From Anaeromyxobacter sp. (GTDB lineage: Bacteria; Myxococcota; Myxococcia; Myxococcales; Anaeromyxobacteraceae): DNA of 64,000 bases. The notes under the pieces were generated by a model, which saw nothing but the letters and a program-made list of their open reading frames with translations, did no database searches and had not been told where the DNA came from. Each line of letters starts with the position of its first letter. Position 1 is the stretch's first letter. The translations under genes were made by a program, and so were the position numbers. The stretch covers positions 682,001-746,000 of the forward strand of contig JADKCZ010000001.1 in the NCBI GenBank assembly GCA_016718565.1. Reading direction: 5' to 3'. Positions 16,152 through 27,332 of the stretch are shown piece after piece.

Positions 16152-17921
16152 CTACAGCACCTCCGGCCAGCGCGGCGAGGCGTCGAAGGCCGCGTGGATG
16201 AGCCCGACGTGGGAGTAGGCCTGCGGGTAGTTGCCCCAGAGCCGGCGTGACGTCGGGTCGAAGTCCTCGGAGAGCAGCCCGAGCGGCGAGAGGGCCTCGA
16301 AGGCCAGCTCCAGCCGGCGCCGCGCCTCCTCCACCCGCCCCAGGCCGGCCAGCGCCTGCACCAGCCAGAAGGTGCAGAGCACGAAGGCCACCTGGGGCCG
16401 GCCGAAGCCGTCGTCGTGGCCGTAGCGATCCAGCCAGTCGCCGCGCCCCAGGGTGCGCGAGATGGCGTCCACCGTGGCGATGAGGCGCGGGTCGTCGCGC
16501 GGCAGGAAGCGCAGCGGCACCATCAGGAGCAGCGAGGCGTCGAGGTCGTCGGTGGCGTAGGAGGCGGCGAAGGCGGGGAGCTGCGGCCGCCAGCAGCGCG
16601 CCAGGATCTCGGCGTGGAGGCGGCTGGCCTGGGCCGCCAGCTCGGCCCCGCTGCCGGTGGCCCGGCGCTCCAGCACGGCGGCCACCCGGTCGGCCGCCGC
16701 CCAGCTCATCAGCGTGGAGAAGGTCTGGGGCGTCCACTCGCTGCGGTACTCCCAGATGCCGGCGTCGGGCGTCCCCGCCACCAGGACGGCCTTGCGGGCC
16801 AGCCGCACCACCAGCTCGAGGGCGGCGTCGGAGCGCTCGTCGCGGAACCGCTCGTCGAGGAAGACCGGCACCAGCGACAGCGCCGTCTCGCCGTAGACGT
16901 CGTGCTGCCGGTGGGTGGCGGCGCCGTTGCCGGTGCGGACCGGCCCGTGCCCCTGGTAGCCGGCCCACCCCTCCAGCTGCGCCTCGTCGAGGTCCGAGCG
17001 GCCGTCGATGCGGTAGAGCGGCTGCAGGTCGAGGTCCGGCGAGCCGCCGGCCACGTCGAGGAGCCACTGGGTGAAGCGCTCGCGCTCCTCGAAGCAGCCG
17101 AGCCGGCGCAGCGCCCCGAGCACGAAGAAGGCGTCGCGCAGCCAGCAGTAGCGGTAGTCCCAGGTGCGGCCGGAGCCGGGGGCCTCCGGCAGGGAGGTGG
17201 TGGTGGACGCCACGATGGCGCCGGTGTCCTCGAAGCAGTGCAGCTTGAGCGTCAGGGCCGACCGGATCACCTGGGCCTGGTAGGCCGCCGGGATGTCGCA
17301 GGCCTTGACCCACCGCTGCCAGTACCGCGACGTCTCGGCGAGGAAGCGGTCCGCCAGCGGCTGCAGCGGCTCCTCGATGGGCGCGCCCCAGGTGAGCGCC
17401 AGGTGGCGCCGCCCGGTCAGCGTGAAGGGCTGGCCGGCCAGGTAGGAGAGCGGCACGTCGGTGGTGAGCCGGAGCTGCGCCGGGAACCCCTCGAAGCGGA
17501 CGTGGTTCGAGCCCGTGACGCGGTCGGCGCGCCGGCCGGACCAGCCCAGCACCGGCTCGCACTGGACCTGGACCCGGGGGGTGCCGCGGATGGGCTCGAG
17601 GATGCGGAAGAGCTGGGTGGGGTGGAAGGCCCGCTGGTGCTGCTCGAAGCGGGGCGCGAAGTCGATGACCCGGAAGGCGCCCTGGCCGTCGTCGAACTCG
17701 GTGACCAGCACGTTGGTGTTGGGCAGGTAGTGCTGCCGACCCAGCCCCCCCCCGGCCGGGCCGACCCGGAAGCGACCGCCCCGCTCCCGGTCCAGCAGGC
17801 CCGCCAGGACCGGCTCGGCGTCGAAGCGGGGCAGGCAGCACCAGACGACGTCGCCGTCGGCCGCCACGTGCGCCGCGAACTGTCCATTCCCGATGAGCCC
17901 GATCTCCTCGAGGCGCGGCAT
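16152..17921 (-). CDS. glycoside hydrolase family 15 protein (glucoamylase/trehalase type)
   Basis: 589-residue cytosolic GH15 enzyme; no signal peptide. It begins 'LEEIGLIGNGQFAAHVAADGDVVWCCLPRFD', the beta-sandwich start of bacterial GH15 proteins. The catalytic (alpha/alpha)6 domain carries 'TWDYRYCWLRDAFF' near residue 255, the substrate-binding hallmark, and 'DAGIWEYRSEW' near 390, which holds the probable general-acid glutamate. Family members cut alpha-1,4-glucans or alpha,alpha-trehalose. Placement back to back with trehalose-6-phosphate synthase and phosphatase suggests a trehalase or glycogen-to-glucose supply role; the sequence does not distinguish these. The start codon is 67 bases from otsA, so a shared regulatory region is likely. 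Confidence 0.85.
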   Translation of the reverse strand: MPRLEEIGLIGNGQFAAHVAADGDVVWCCLPRFDAEPVLAGLLDRERGGRFRVGPAGGGLGRQHYLPNTNVLVTEFDDGQGAFRVIDFAPRFEQHQRAFHPTQLFRILEPIRGTPRVQVQCEPVLGWSGRRADRVTGSNHVRFEGFPAQLRLTTDVPLSYLAGQPFTLTGRRHLALTWGAPIEEPLQPLADRFLAETSRYWQRWVKACDIPAAYQAQVIRSALTLKLHCFEDTGAIVASTTTSLPEAPGSGRTWDYRYCWLRDAFFVLGALRRLGCFEERERFTQWLLDVAGGSPDLDLQPLYRIDGRSDLDEAQLEGWAGYQGHGPVRTGNGAATHRQHDVYGETALSLVPVFLDERFRDERSDAALELVVRLARKAVLVAGTPDAGIWEYRSEWTPQTFSTLMSWAAADRVAAVLERRATGSGAELAAQASRLHAEILARCWRPQLPAFAASYATDDLDASLLLMVPLRFLPRDDPRLIATVDAISRTLGRGDWLDRYGHDDGFGRPQVAFVLCTFWLVQALAGLGRVEEARRRLELAFEALSPLGLLSEDFDPTSRRLWGNYPQAYSHVGLIHAAFDASPRWPEVL

Positions 17922-17925
17922 GGCG

Positions 17926-17954
17926 TTGACCTCCCAGGCCTGGCGTCTTACACC
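17926..17954 (+). promoter_or_regulatory. candidate sigma-70 promoter of the otsA-otsB operon
   Basis: TTGACC at 17926-17931, a 17-bp spacer, and TACACC at 17949-17954. The -35 box matches five of six consensus bases; the -10 is weaker but correctly placed. Transcription would start about 17961, just ahead of the palindrome at 17968-17981. Confidence 0.5.
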
Positions 17955-17967
17955 CGATCCGACCTAC

Positions 17968-17981
17968 GTTGCACCTGCAAC
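17968..17981. promoter_or_regulatory. candidate operator, 6-bp inverted repeat at the otsA start
   Basis: GTTGCA and TGCAAC form a perfect inverted repeat with a CC spacer, 7 bases before the otsA ATG and just downstream of the predicted -10. TTGC/GCAA half-sites are common for MarR-type repressors, and the second gene of this operon ends in a MarR domain. The 67-bp gap is shared with the divergent GH15 gene. Confidence 0.5.
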
Positions 17982-17988
17982 CCAGCCC

Positions 17989-20201
<2,213 letters not shown>

Positions 20202-20205
<4 letters not shown>

Positions 20206-21434
20206 GCGAGCTCCTGGCGCCGGGGCTGGAGCAGGTGGTGCGCTCGCTGGCGCGGCCCGGGACCCTGGTGGTGCTCGACTTCGACGGGACCTTGGCGCCC
20301 ATCGTGGCCGACCGGGACGCGGCCCGGCTGACGGTGCGCTCCCGCACGGCGCTGCTGCGGCTGGCGCGCCTCTACCCGGTGGCGGTCCTGAGCGGGCGGG
20401 CCCTGGAGGACGTGCGGGCGCGCCTGGAGGGCGCGCCGGTGCGCTGGGTGGTGGGCTCCCACGGCGCCGAGTGGCCCGGCGAGGGGCAGCGGCACCGCGC
20501 CTGGCGCCGCGCCATCCTGCGGTGGCGGGCCGTGCTGGCGCGGCGGCTCCAGGGGCTCGAGGGGGTGGACCTGGAGGTCAAGCCGCTGGCCCTGGCGGTG
20601 CACTACCGGCGCAGCCCGGCGCGCCGCCTGGCGGAGGCGCGCATCGACGACGCCACCGCGGACCTCCCGGGCGCGGCGGTGGGGCTGGGGAAGCTGGTCG
20701 TGAACCTGGTGCCCGCCGAGGCCGGCGACAAGGGGACGGCCCTGCAGCGCCTGGTGAAGGAGGCCGGCGCCAGGCGCGTCCTGTTCGTCGGCGACGACGT
20801 GACCGACGAGGCGGCGTTCGGGGCCAGCCTGGAGATCTCGGCGGTGATGGCGCGGGTGGGGCGGGATCCGGCCAGCCGGGCCAGGTACTGGCTGCGGCGC
20901 CGCGCCGACGTGGACCGGCTGCTGGAGCGGCTGTGCCTGCTGCGCGAGGCGGCCGGCGCCACCCCGGACCGGGCGGCGCCCACGCTGGACGGGGACGTGG
21001 AGGCGCTCGGCGCGGTGCTGGGCTTCCTGAAGGAGCTCTGGGCGCTGGAGCAGGCCCTCGACCAGCGCTCCCGGGCGCTGCTGGCCCGCCACGGTGTGAC
21101 CGGTCCGCAGCGGCTGCTGGTGCGGGTGGTCGAGCGGCTCGGGCCCATCAGCCCGGCCCGGCTGGCGCGCGTGCTGCACGTCCACCCCTCGTCCGTCACC
21201 CGCCTGACCCGCCGCCTGGAGGCGCGCGGAGCCATCCGCCGCAGGCCGCAGCCCGGCCACGCCGGGCGCTTCCTGCTGGAGCTGGGCCCCGGCGGCGAGC
21301 GGGTGGCGGGGCTCACGGCGGACACCGTGGAGGGCGCCATCCGGTCGGCGCTCCGGGCGGCCAGCCCGCAGGACGTGGAGGCCACCCGGCGGGTGGTGGC
21401 GCTGGTGACCAGGCGGCTGGCGCCCCGGCGGTGA
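20202..21434 (+). CDS. otsB: trehalose-6-phosphate phosphatase fused to a MarR-type DNA-binding domain
   Basis: 410 residues. Residues 1-250 are a HAD phosphatase: 'VVLDFDGTLAPI' with nucleophile D26 and acid D28, 'VLSGRALEDV', and the metal motif 'GDDVTDEAAFG' near 197. This matches OtsB, which releases trehalose from trehalose-6-phosphate. Residues about 264-410 form a complete MarR fold: an N-terminal dimer helix, then 'GPISPARLARVLHVHPSSVTRLTRRLEARGAIRR', the winged helix-turn-helix with recognition helix 'SSVTRLTRRLE', a basic wing and C-terminal dimer helices. The reading frame is continuous with no sign of an artefactual join. The fusion suggests that the enzyme doubles as a transcription factor. 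It overlaps otsA by 4 bases. Confidence 0.9.
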
Positions 21435-21460
21435 CGCGGGGGCCGCCCGGGGCGGCGCGA

Positions 21461-21523
21461 GGCGCCAACGCCCGCCTGGTCCTCGAGCCCTGGGTGCTCG
21501 CGCCGATCACCGCGACGCCCTGA
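21461..21523 (+). pseudogene. 3'-end remnant of a cysteine-rich lipoprotein gene; right direct repeat
   Basis: This 63-base stretch encodes 'GANARLVLEPWVLAPITATP' then TGA, matching the end of the lipoprotein at 16078-16140 (55 of 63 bases). No signal peptide, cysteine modules or start lie upstream, since otsB ends at 21434. It is therefore a leftover tail of a paralogous gene, or the second copy of a duplicated integration or recombination site. Confidence 0.75.
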
Positions 21524-21550
21524 GCGGGCCCGCCGGCCCCTGCCGGTCCC

Positions 21551-22450
21551 TCAGGGCGCCGTGAACTCCCAGTCGCAGGTCTGGGCCAGCTGCAGCTCGA
21601 AGGCCCTGACCGCGGCGGAGGGAAGCCGGCCCGCCGGGGTGACGAGCTGGATGGCCAGCGGCGGCCGCTCGAAGCCGGCCAGCACCACCTGGAGCCGCCC
21701 GGCCCGCAGCGCCTCGGCCGCCTGGTAGGCCAGCACCTGGGTGAGCCCGCCGCCCTGCTCGGCGTACCCGAGGGCGGCGTCGGCGCTGTTGGTGACGAAG
21801 CGCGGGGCCAGCGCCACCCGCACCTCGGCGCCGTCCCGCCGGAAGCGCCACTCCGGCCCGGCGCTCACCCCGGTGAAGGAGATCAGCTCGTGGCGGGCCA
21901 GCTCCTCGGGGCGCCGCGGGGTGCCGCGCCGCCGCAGGTAGGCGGGCGCGCCCACCACCACCCGCCGGGTGCGGCCCACCGGGCGGGCCACCAGGCCCGG
22001 GTCGCCGACGTGGCCGATGCGGACCGCCACGTCCACGCCCTCCTCCACCAGGCTGACGGCGCGGTCGGCCAGCAGGAGCTCGCCGGCCAGCGCCGGGTGG
22101 CGCGCCAGGAAGGCGCACACGAGCGGGGCCACGTGCTGCCGCCCGAAGAGGTTGGGCGCGGCCACCACCAGGCGCCCGGCCGGCGCGCCCTGGTCGCCGA
22201 GGGCGACGCCCTCGGCCTCGGTCACGTCGGCCAGCACGCGGCGGGCCCGCGCCAGGTAGCGGGTCCCGGCCTCGGTGAGCGCCACGCGGCGGGTGGTGCG
22301 GGTGAGGAGCCGGACGCCCAGGTGGGCCTCCAGGGCCGCCACCTGCCGGGTCACGGCCGGGCGGGAGAGGCCGCGCCGGCGCGCCGCCGCGGCGAAGGCC
22401 CGCAGGTCGGCCACCGCGACGAAGGTGGCCATGGCGTCCAGGCGGTCCAC
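21551..22450 (-). CDS. LysR-family transcriptional regulator
   Basis: 299 residues from GTG 22450; an ATG six codons in is an alternative. The N-terminal helix-turn-helix 'FAAAARRRGLSRPAVTRQVAALEAHLGVRLLTRTTRRVALTEAG' is a full LysR signature. Residues about 90-299 are the substrate-binding-like effector domain, with 'GRLVVAAPNLFGRQHVAPLV' and 'EEGVDVAVRIGHVGDPGLVARPVG', typical of the DsdC/CrgA subgroup. These regulators usually control the divergent neighbour or themselves. The divergent neighbour is the metzincin gene 225 bp away. Effector unknown. Confidence 0.9.
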   Translation of the reverse strand: MDRLDAMATFVAVADLRAFAAAARRRGLSRPAVTRQVAALEAHLGVRLLTRTTRRVALTEAGTRYLARARRVLADVTEAEGVALGDQGAPAGRLVVAAPNLFGRQHVAPLVCAFLARHPALAGELLLADRAVSLVEEGVDVAVRIGHVGDPGLVARPVGRTRRVVVGAPAYLRRRGTPRRPEELARHELISFTGVSAGPEWRFRRDGAEVRVALAPRFVTNSADAALGYAEQGGGLTQVLAYQAAEALRAGRLQVVLAGFERPPLAIQLVTPAGRLPSAAVRAFELQLAQTCDWEFTAP

Positions 22451-22462
22451 CAGGTCATTTCA

Positions 22463-22473
22463 GTTCCAGGAAC
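22463..22473. promoter_or_regulatory. short palindrome near the LysR start
   Basis: GTTCC-A-GGAAC is an exact inverted repeat 12 bases upstream of the lysR start codon, in a locally AT-richer patch of the gap shared with the metzincin gene. It is a possible autoregulatory site. At this length it could also occur by chance. Confidence 0.3.
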
Positions 22474-22675
22474 AGTGTGGTGTCAAGTGGCGGCATTGTT
22501 TCGCACTGTCCGGTGGGTTGCTCCGGGGCCACGGCGCGGCGGCGGCGGGGTGGCGCGGGGTGGCGCGGCCGCAGCGGCGCGGGGGTGGCGGTCCCTCGCG
22601 CAGCGGCGCGGTTCCGCTCGCACTGGCCCCAGGATGGCCCGGGCCGGTAGCATCCTCGACTGGAGGAGCACCCGC

Positions 22676-25066
22676 ATGCCCCAGCACCAGCCGGCCCACG
22701 CCTCGTCCCTGCGGCGGGCGCCCGCAGGGCCAGCCGCACCCGGGAGGGCGCTCGCCACCCGGGTGCTCCCGGCGGCCCTCCTGCTCGGGCTCTGCGCCCT
22801 GGCCCCGCCCGCCGCCCTGGCCGCCGAGGAGGAGCCCACCTTCTGGCTCATCCACCAGGCGCGCGGCGTGGTGGGCGGGGACTGGTACCGCTCCGAGGTG
22901 CAGGAGCGCTACGAGCTGTGCGACGACTGGCCCCAGCCGGCGGCCCGGCCGGGCGCCGCGCCGGGGCAGAAGGCCTCCCGCTCCCGCGACCTCTTCACCC
23001 GCGCCCGCGGCCTGCGCGGGCTCTCCCGCGGCGCCCGGCTCCACTTCTGCCGGGTGGGCGGCTCCGGGCACGGCCAGGACAGCGCCGGCTCCGACGCCAG
23101 CCTGGCGATCCTGCCCGACGGGCGGGCCGCCGCCCGGGGCGTGGCGGTGGAGGCGGGCTCGCCTCCCGTCCGCACCCCGTTCGCCGTCGAGGACGACCCC
23201 ACCGACGGCGCTCCCGGCCGGTCCACGCCGCTGGCCGAGCTGGAGCGCACCGCCTCGGGCGCCCGGCTGGTGGTGCGGCCGGACGCGGTGCTCGAGACCG
23301 GCGGCTACGGCCTCTTCGGCGCCACCCACTACGCCGCGCTCGACAAGACGCCGGCGCAGCACGCCGCCTGGTCCACCTTCGAGCTGACCGACCAGGACCT
23401 GGCCGCCTTCGGCGAGCTCGATCGCAGCCGGGCCATCTCCATCTCCGGTGAGCCCGAGGCGCGCTTCACCCTGACCCTGCTCCTGAAGGCCAGGCTGCCG
23501 GACCTGGGCGAGGTGCTGGTGGAGGCCGAAGGGTACGCGGACTGGCGGCCGCGCGGCGACCTGGCCACCCCGGCCCAGCCGGCCGCCCACCTCACGGTGT
23601 CTGCCCGGGTGCAGGCCTCCGGCGACGGGGAGGCGCGGAGCGATCGGAAGGTGCGGCTCACCTTCACGCTGAAGGGGGTCTCGTCGCAGAAGGGGGTCTG
23701 CAACAACGGTCCGGCCGAGCGGGCGGACACCAGCGCCGACCTGCGCCTGCTCCCGGCCCGCAACCCCGGGCTGGAGGTGCTGGACGAGACCACCGCCCGC
23801 ACCCGGGAGCTGGTGGCCGAGGCCCGGGCCACCGTCTCCAGCTTCGACTACGGCGCCTGGGGGCGCCTGGTGGTGACGGCGGTGGACTCGAAGGGGCGCC
23901 CGGTGCCGGTCACGGTGAAGGGGCGCGAGGGCAAGGTGGGCGCGGCCCTGCCCATCCCGAAGGACGACGACGAGAACCGGGTGGCCGACGCCTGGCAGGA
24001 GCGGCACGGCCTGATGGGCCGGCCCGGCGCCGACGACGAGGACGACAGGCCCCAGGGCAACGGCTTCGCCGGCGACGGCCTGACCCTCTACGAGGAGTAC
24101 CGGGGCTTCCAGGTGAAGGGTGCCTGGCGCGAGACCGACCCCAGGAAGAAGGACCTCTTCGTCTGCGACGAGACCGAGTTCGCCGGGCCCGGCATCGGCC
24201 TCTTCGAGGTGGCCACAGGGCTCGCGGTGCACCAGGTGACCTGCCCCGAGCTGGGCCAGGACCGGGTCGTCAACCGGCACTTCAGCGAGGGGCCGCACGT
24301 GGTGGACCAGCACGGCCTGCGCATCGTGCCCGGGCCGAAGGGCAGCGACCCCATCAACGTGGGAGACGTGGCCATCGGGCCGCCCCGCACCTCCCACCAC
24401 ATCCAGCTGCCGAAGGGCGGCGCGGGGGCCAGCCCCAGCGCCACCGCGGCCCAGGACTGGGCGTCCGACGTGGCGCACGAGCTGGGCCACGGCACCGGCC
24501 TGACCCACCACGGCGAGGGGAACCGGCGGGCGGTGGTGCTGCGCTGGGTGGACGGTCCGGACGGCGGGAAGGCGCTGTACCGGGTCGAGGTTGACGAGGA
24601 GACGCGGCAGCCCATCGAGCAGGGGCGCTTCATCACCCTGCTCGACGAGGCCACCGGCCGGCGGCTCGGGCCGGACGATCCGCCGCCGGAGGGCTCGAAG
24701 GCGCTGGCCAAGGGGCGCCTCATCATCTGGGAGCTGGGCAAGCAGGGCCAGGCGAGCGGGGTCGACACCTGCCTGATGCGCTACGCCGACCGCGGGCTCT
24801 TCGTCTCCAGCCGGCTCCCCGACACCGACTACGTGCCGGACCCCTCCGGGTGGCGGGCGCGCACCCGGCTGTGCAGCGGGGCCGCCGGCACCGGCGTCAA
24901 CGCGCCAGACCACCTGCCCGAGCCGCGCTACGGCGACGCGGTCAGCGGCAACTGCCAGGGGAAGCTGGTGGTGAACGACCGGTACCGGACCGACGAGGAC
25001 CGGGGCCGAAAGGACCTGCCGGGCGACCTGCCGCTGCCCGGCGCGCCGGGCGCCAGCGGGAGGTGA
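22676..25066 (+). CDS. secreted metzincin-type metalloprotease
   Basis: 796 residues from ATG 22676, with GGAGGAG at 22662-22668. After a long basic n-region, the signal peptide core 'VLPAALLLGLCALAPPAALAA' leads out. Residues about 40-560 are beta-rich and unassigned, but include an acidic 'DDDENRVADAWQERHGL' segment near 440 that looks like a calcium-binding thrombospondin-3-type loop. The zinc signature 'HELGHGTGLTH' begins near residue 600 and fits HExxHxxGxxH of metzincins exactly, with a second His after it. A plausible Met-turn 'CLMRY' lies about 95 residues later. Probably an exported endopeptidase that degrades protein outside the cell. The family within metzincins is not clear. Confidence 0.8.
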   Translation: MPQHQPAHASSLRRAPAGPAAPGRALATRVLPAALLLGLCALAPPAALAAEEEPTFWLIHQARGVVGGDWYRSEVQERYELCDDWPQPAARPGAAPGQKASRSRDLFTRARGLRGLSRGARLHFCRVGGSGHGQDSAGSDASLAILPDGRAAARGVAVEAGSPPVRTPFAVEDDPTDGAPGRSTPLAELERTASGARLVVRPDAVLETGGYGLFGATHYAALDKTPAQHAAWSTFELTDQDLAAFGELDRSRAISISGEPEARFTLTLLLKARLPDLGEVLVEAEGYADWRPRGDLATPAQPAAHLTVSARVQASGDGEARSDRKVRLTFTLKGVSSQKGVCNNGPAERADTSADLRLLPARNPGLEVLDETTARTRELVAEARATVSSFDYGAWGRLVVTAVDSKGRPVPVTVKGREGKVGAALPIPKDDDENRVADAWQERHGLMGRPGADDEDDRPQGNGFAGDGLTLYEEYRGFQVKGAWRETDPRKKDLFVCDETEFAGPGIGLFEVATGLAVHQVTCPELGQDRVVNRHFSEGPHVVDQHGLRIVPGPKGSDPINVGDVAIGPPRTSHHIQLPKGGAGASPSATAAQDWASDVAHELGHGTGLTHHGEGNRRAVVLRWVDGPDGGKALYRVEVDEETRQPIEQGRFITLLDEATGRRLGPDDPPPEGSKALAKGRLIIWELGKQGQASGVDTCLMRYADRGLFVSSRLPDTDYVPDPSGWRARTRLCSGAAGTGVNAPDHLPEPRYGDAVSGNCQGKLVVNDRYRTDEDRGRKDLPGDLPLPGAPGASGR

Positions 25067-25135
25067 GCTGGCCCGGCCGTGGCCCGGCCGGCTGGACCGC
25101 CCGGCGGCCGTGCCGCAGCGCCGCCTCCGCGGTCG

Positions 25136-25936
25136 CTACCCGACCACGTCCTCGGTGCCGTCGATGCCGAGCACGTTGCCGGTGAGCCAGGTGGTGTCCG
25201 GCCGGGCCAGCGCCACCACCACCGCGGCCACGTCGGCCGGCGTGGTGAGCCGGTGGGCGGGGTGCATCGCCAGGCAGTTGTCGATCATCTTGTCGTTGCC
25301 CGGGATCTTGCGCAGGGCCGGCGTGTCGGTGACGCCGGCGCGCAGCGCGTTGACCGCGATGCCGTGGTTCACCAGCTCCACCGCCAGCTGCCGGCAGTGG
25401 GCCTCCAGCGCCGCCTTGGCGGCCGAGACCGCGCCGTAGGACTTCCAGACCCGGTGGCTGCCGGCGCTGGTCATGGCGAAGACGTGGCTGCCGCGGGCCA
25501 TCAGCCCGGCCCGGAGGACGTCCTGCACCCAGTAGACGAGGCTGTGGGCCATGACGTCGAGCGTCATGTCCACCTGCGGGCGGGTGATGGCGTCGGCCTC
25601 GGCCTCGGTGACGAAGGGCTTGAGCGCGCCGAAGGCCAGGGAGTGCAGCAGCACGTCCACGCCGGCCGGGTCGCCGGCCTCGGCCAGCACCCGGCGCACC
25701 TCGGCCAGCACCTCGGCCCGCCGCTCGGGATCGGCCGCGTTGACGTTGAAGAAGACCGAGCGGCCGCCGGCCGCCTCGATCTCGGCCTGGATCCGCTCCA
25801 CGTTGGGCAGGGTCGCCTTGCGGTCGAGGTGCACGCCGAAGACGTTGCGGCCGCCGCGGGCCAGCGCGAGGCCGATGGCCTCGCCGAAGCCGGACGAGGC
25901 GCCGAGCACGAGGGCCCACTTCCTTCTGGTTGGCAT
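25136..25936 (-). CDS. short-chain dehydrogenase, enoyl-ACP reductase (FabL-like)
   Basis: 266-residue Rossmann enzyme. The cofactor site reads 'LVLGASSGFGEAIGLALARGG'. The catalytic block 'SYGAVSAAKAALE' places the tyrosine seven residues before the lysine (Y-x6-K), the spacing of FabI/FabL enoyl-ACP reductases rather than the Y-x3-K of ordinary SDRs. 'DVLLHSLAFGALKPF' and 'VNALRAGVTDTPALRKIPG' also match this subgroup. It would complete the reduction step of fatty-acid elongation with NADPH or NADH. It stands alone rather than in a fab cluster, so another acyl substrate is possible. ATG at 25936. Confidence 0.8.
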   Translation of the reverse strand: MPTRRKWALVLGASSGFGEAIGLALARGGRNVFGVHLDRKATLPNVERIQAEIEAAGGRSVFFNVNAADPERRAEVLAEVRRVLAEAGDPAGVDVLLHSLAFGALKPFVTEAEADAITRPQVDMTLDVMAHSLVYWVQDVLRAGLMARGSHVFAMTSAGSHRVWKSYGAVSAAKAALEAHCRQLAVELVNHGIAVNALRAGVTDTPALRKIPGNDKMIDNCLAMHPAHRLTTPADVAAVVVALARPDTTWLTGNVLGIDGTEDVVG

Positions 25937-26062
25937 CGGCCATAGATGGCCGAGGGGCGACCGCGGGTCAAGGACGCGTCCTGGCCACGGGGGAGGGGAT
26001 GTGGGTGCGGTGTCGCCGGCCGGCCCGCCGTCCCCTGACGCGACGGCCTGGCCGCGGGAGGC

Positions 26063-26530
26063 TCAGGCCAGCGCCGCGGCCGCCGCGCTCCCCAGCGTGA
26101 GCACCGGGCAGGTGGCCCGCCGCACCACCTCCTCCGCCACCGAGCCGAGGAGCAGGCGATCCAGGCCGGCGCGGCCGTGCGTGCCGATGACCACGAGGTC
26201 GTAGGGCTCCCGCCCGGCGAGCGCGAGGATCTCCTCCGCCGCCTGGCCCACCGAGCGCAGCGCCGCCACGTGGGGGGCGCCCAGCCGCTCGGCCTCGGCC
26301 TTCCAGGCCAGCAGCGGCCGGTCCGCCGGCGCGGCGAGCTGGCCGGCCACCTCCGGCGGCGTGGGGAACAGCGCCTCCGGGATCGCCGAGCCGGGGATCA
26401 GGTCGACGTGCAGCAGCGTCAGCGTGGCGCCGTGGCGGCGAGCCAGCGCGGCGGCGGCCCGCAGCGCGCCGGCCGAGGCCTCCGAGAAGTCGACCGGGCA
26501 GAGGATGCGGCGGAACTCGAGCGTGGCCAT
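26063..26530 (-). CDS. universal stress protein UspA family
   Basis: 155 residues. The N-terminus 'FRRILCPVDFSEASAGALRAAAALA' is the first strand and helix of the USP fold. The C-terminal ATP-binding signature 'GTHGRAGLDRLLLGSVAEEVVRRATCPVLTL' fits G-x2-G-x9-G(S/T), so it is probably a nucleotide-binding member. A strong AGGGGAGG site lies upstream of ATG 26530. It stands alone, with no adjacent kinase or transporter. Role in stress survival is inferred from the family. Confidence 0.92.
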   Translation of the reverse strand: MATLEFRRILCPVDFSEASAGALRAAAALARRHGATLTLLHVDLIPGSAIPEALFPTPPEVAGQLAAPADRPLLAWKAEAERLGAPHVAALRSVGQAAEEILALAGREPYDLVVIGTHGRAGLDRLLLGSVAEEVVRRATCPVLTLGSAAAAALA

Positions 26531-26709
26531 GGAGGACCTCCCCTCACCTGGAGGAGATCCTACGCCCCTGGCGCGCGGGCGGCGCACGGGGGTGGTCCCG
26601 CGCGGGTGCGGCAGGGTGGGCGTCCTGCCTGGGGCGGGAGCAAAGTGAGAAGGGGCGGAGGACTCGGCGTCCCCCACCCCTGACCTCGCTGGACTCGGCC
26701 TGGCGCGGC

Positions 26710-27225
26710 CTAGAACGGAATGTCGTCCCCGCCGCCGCCGCCGCCGCCGCCGTGGCCGCCGTCGTCGAAGCCGGGGGGCGGGCCGCCCATGTCGTCGGGC
26801 GGGCCACCCTGGCCGCCGCCCTGTCCGCCGCCACGCTGGGCGCCGCCGGGACCACCGGGACCGCCGGGACCACCGGCGCCGCCGCGGGCGCCGCCGCCGC
26901 CGCCGATGAAGCGGACGGTGTCGGCCACCACCTTCACCCGGCTGCGCTTCTGGCCGCTGGCCTTGTCGTCCCAGGTGTCGGTCTTGAGCCGGCCCTCGAC
27001 GTAGACCTGCCGGCCCTTGGAGAGGAACTCACCGCACTGCTCGGCCTGCTTCCCCCAGACCTCGACGTCGTGCCACTCGGTCTCCTCCTTGCGCTGGCCG
27101 GACTGCTTGTCGGTCCAGGAGCGGGAGGTGGCGATGCGCAGGTTGGCGACGGCCTGGCCGCCGGACGTGTAGCGGACCTCGGGATCCTTGCCGAGGTTGC
27201 CGATGAGGAGGACCTTGTTGACCAT
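26710..27225 (-). CDS. ssb: single-stranded DNA-binding protein SSB
   Basis: 171 residues. The OB-fold at about 1-110 has 'MVNKVLLIGNLGKDPEVRYTSGGQAVANLRIATS' and 'QVYVEGRLKTDTW'. A glycine/proline-rich linker of about 50 residues follows, then the conserved acidic tip 'DDIPF' that recruits replication and repair proteins. The size and full tip identify a housekeeping SSB. Start ATG 27225 with AAAGG upstream. It lies downstream of sbcDC on the same strand, separated by 144 bases holding a possible LexA-type box and a 20-bp palindrome. Confidence 0.97.
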   Translation of the reverse strand: MVNKVLLIGNLGKDPEVRYTSGGQAVANLRIATSRSWTDKQSGQRKEETEWHDVEVWGKQAEQCGEFLSKGRQVYVEGRLKTDTWDDKASGQKRSRVKVVADTVRFIGGGGGARGGAGGPGGPGGPGGAQRGGGQGGGQGGPPDDMGGPPPGFDDGGHGGGGGGGGDDIPF

Positions 27226-27300
27226 GGGTGAGCTGCCTTTCGCGTGGCCGGCGCTTGCCACCGGCGTCTTGGGTGAGGGAGCGGAAGCTAGCAGCGGGCT

Positions 27301-27317
27301 CTGACAGGGAGTTCAGG
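27301..27317 (+). promoter_or_regulatory. possible myxobacterial-type LexA (SOS) box upstream of ssb
   Basis: The 17-mer starts CTGACAG and ends GTTCAGG. It fits the layout described for Myxococcus LexA sites (CTR...GTTCAGS) at the core positions, with about three deviations in the middle. It is 76 bases upstream of the ssb start. ssb genes are frequent SOS targets, which makes the location reasonable. Half-site matches alone are weak evidence. Confidence 0.35.
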
Positions 27318-27332
27318 CGAACGAGGCGATAT

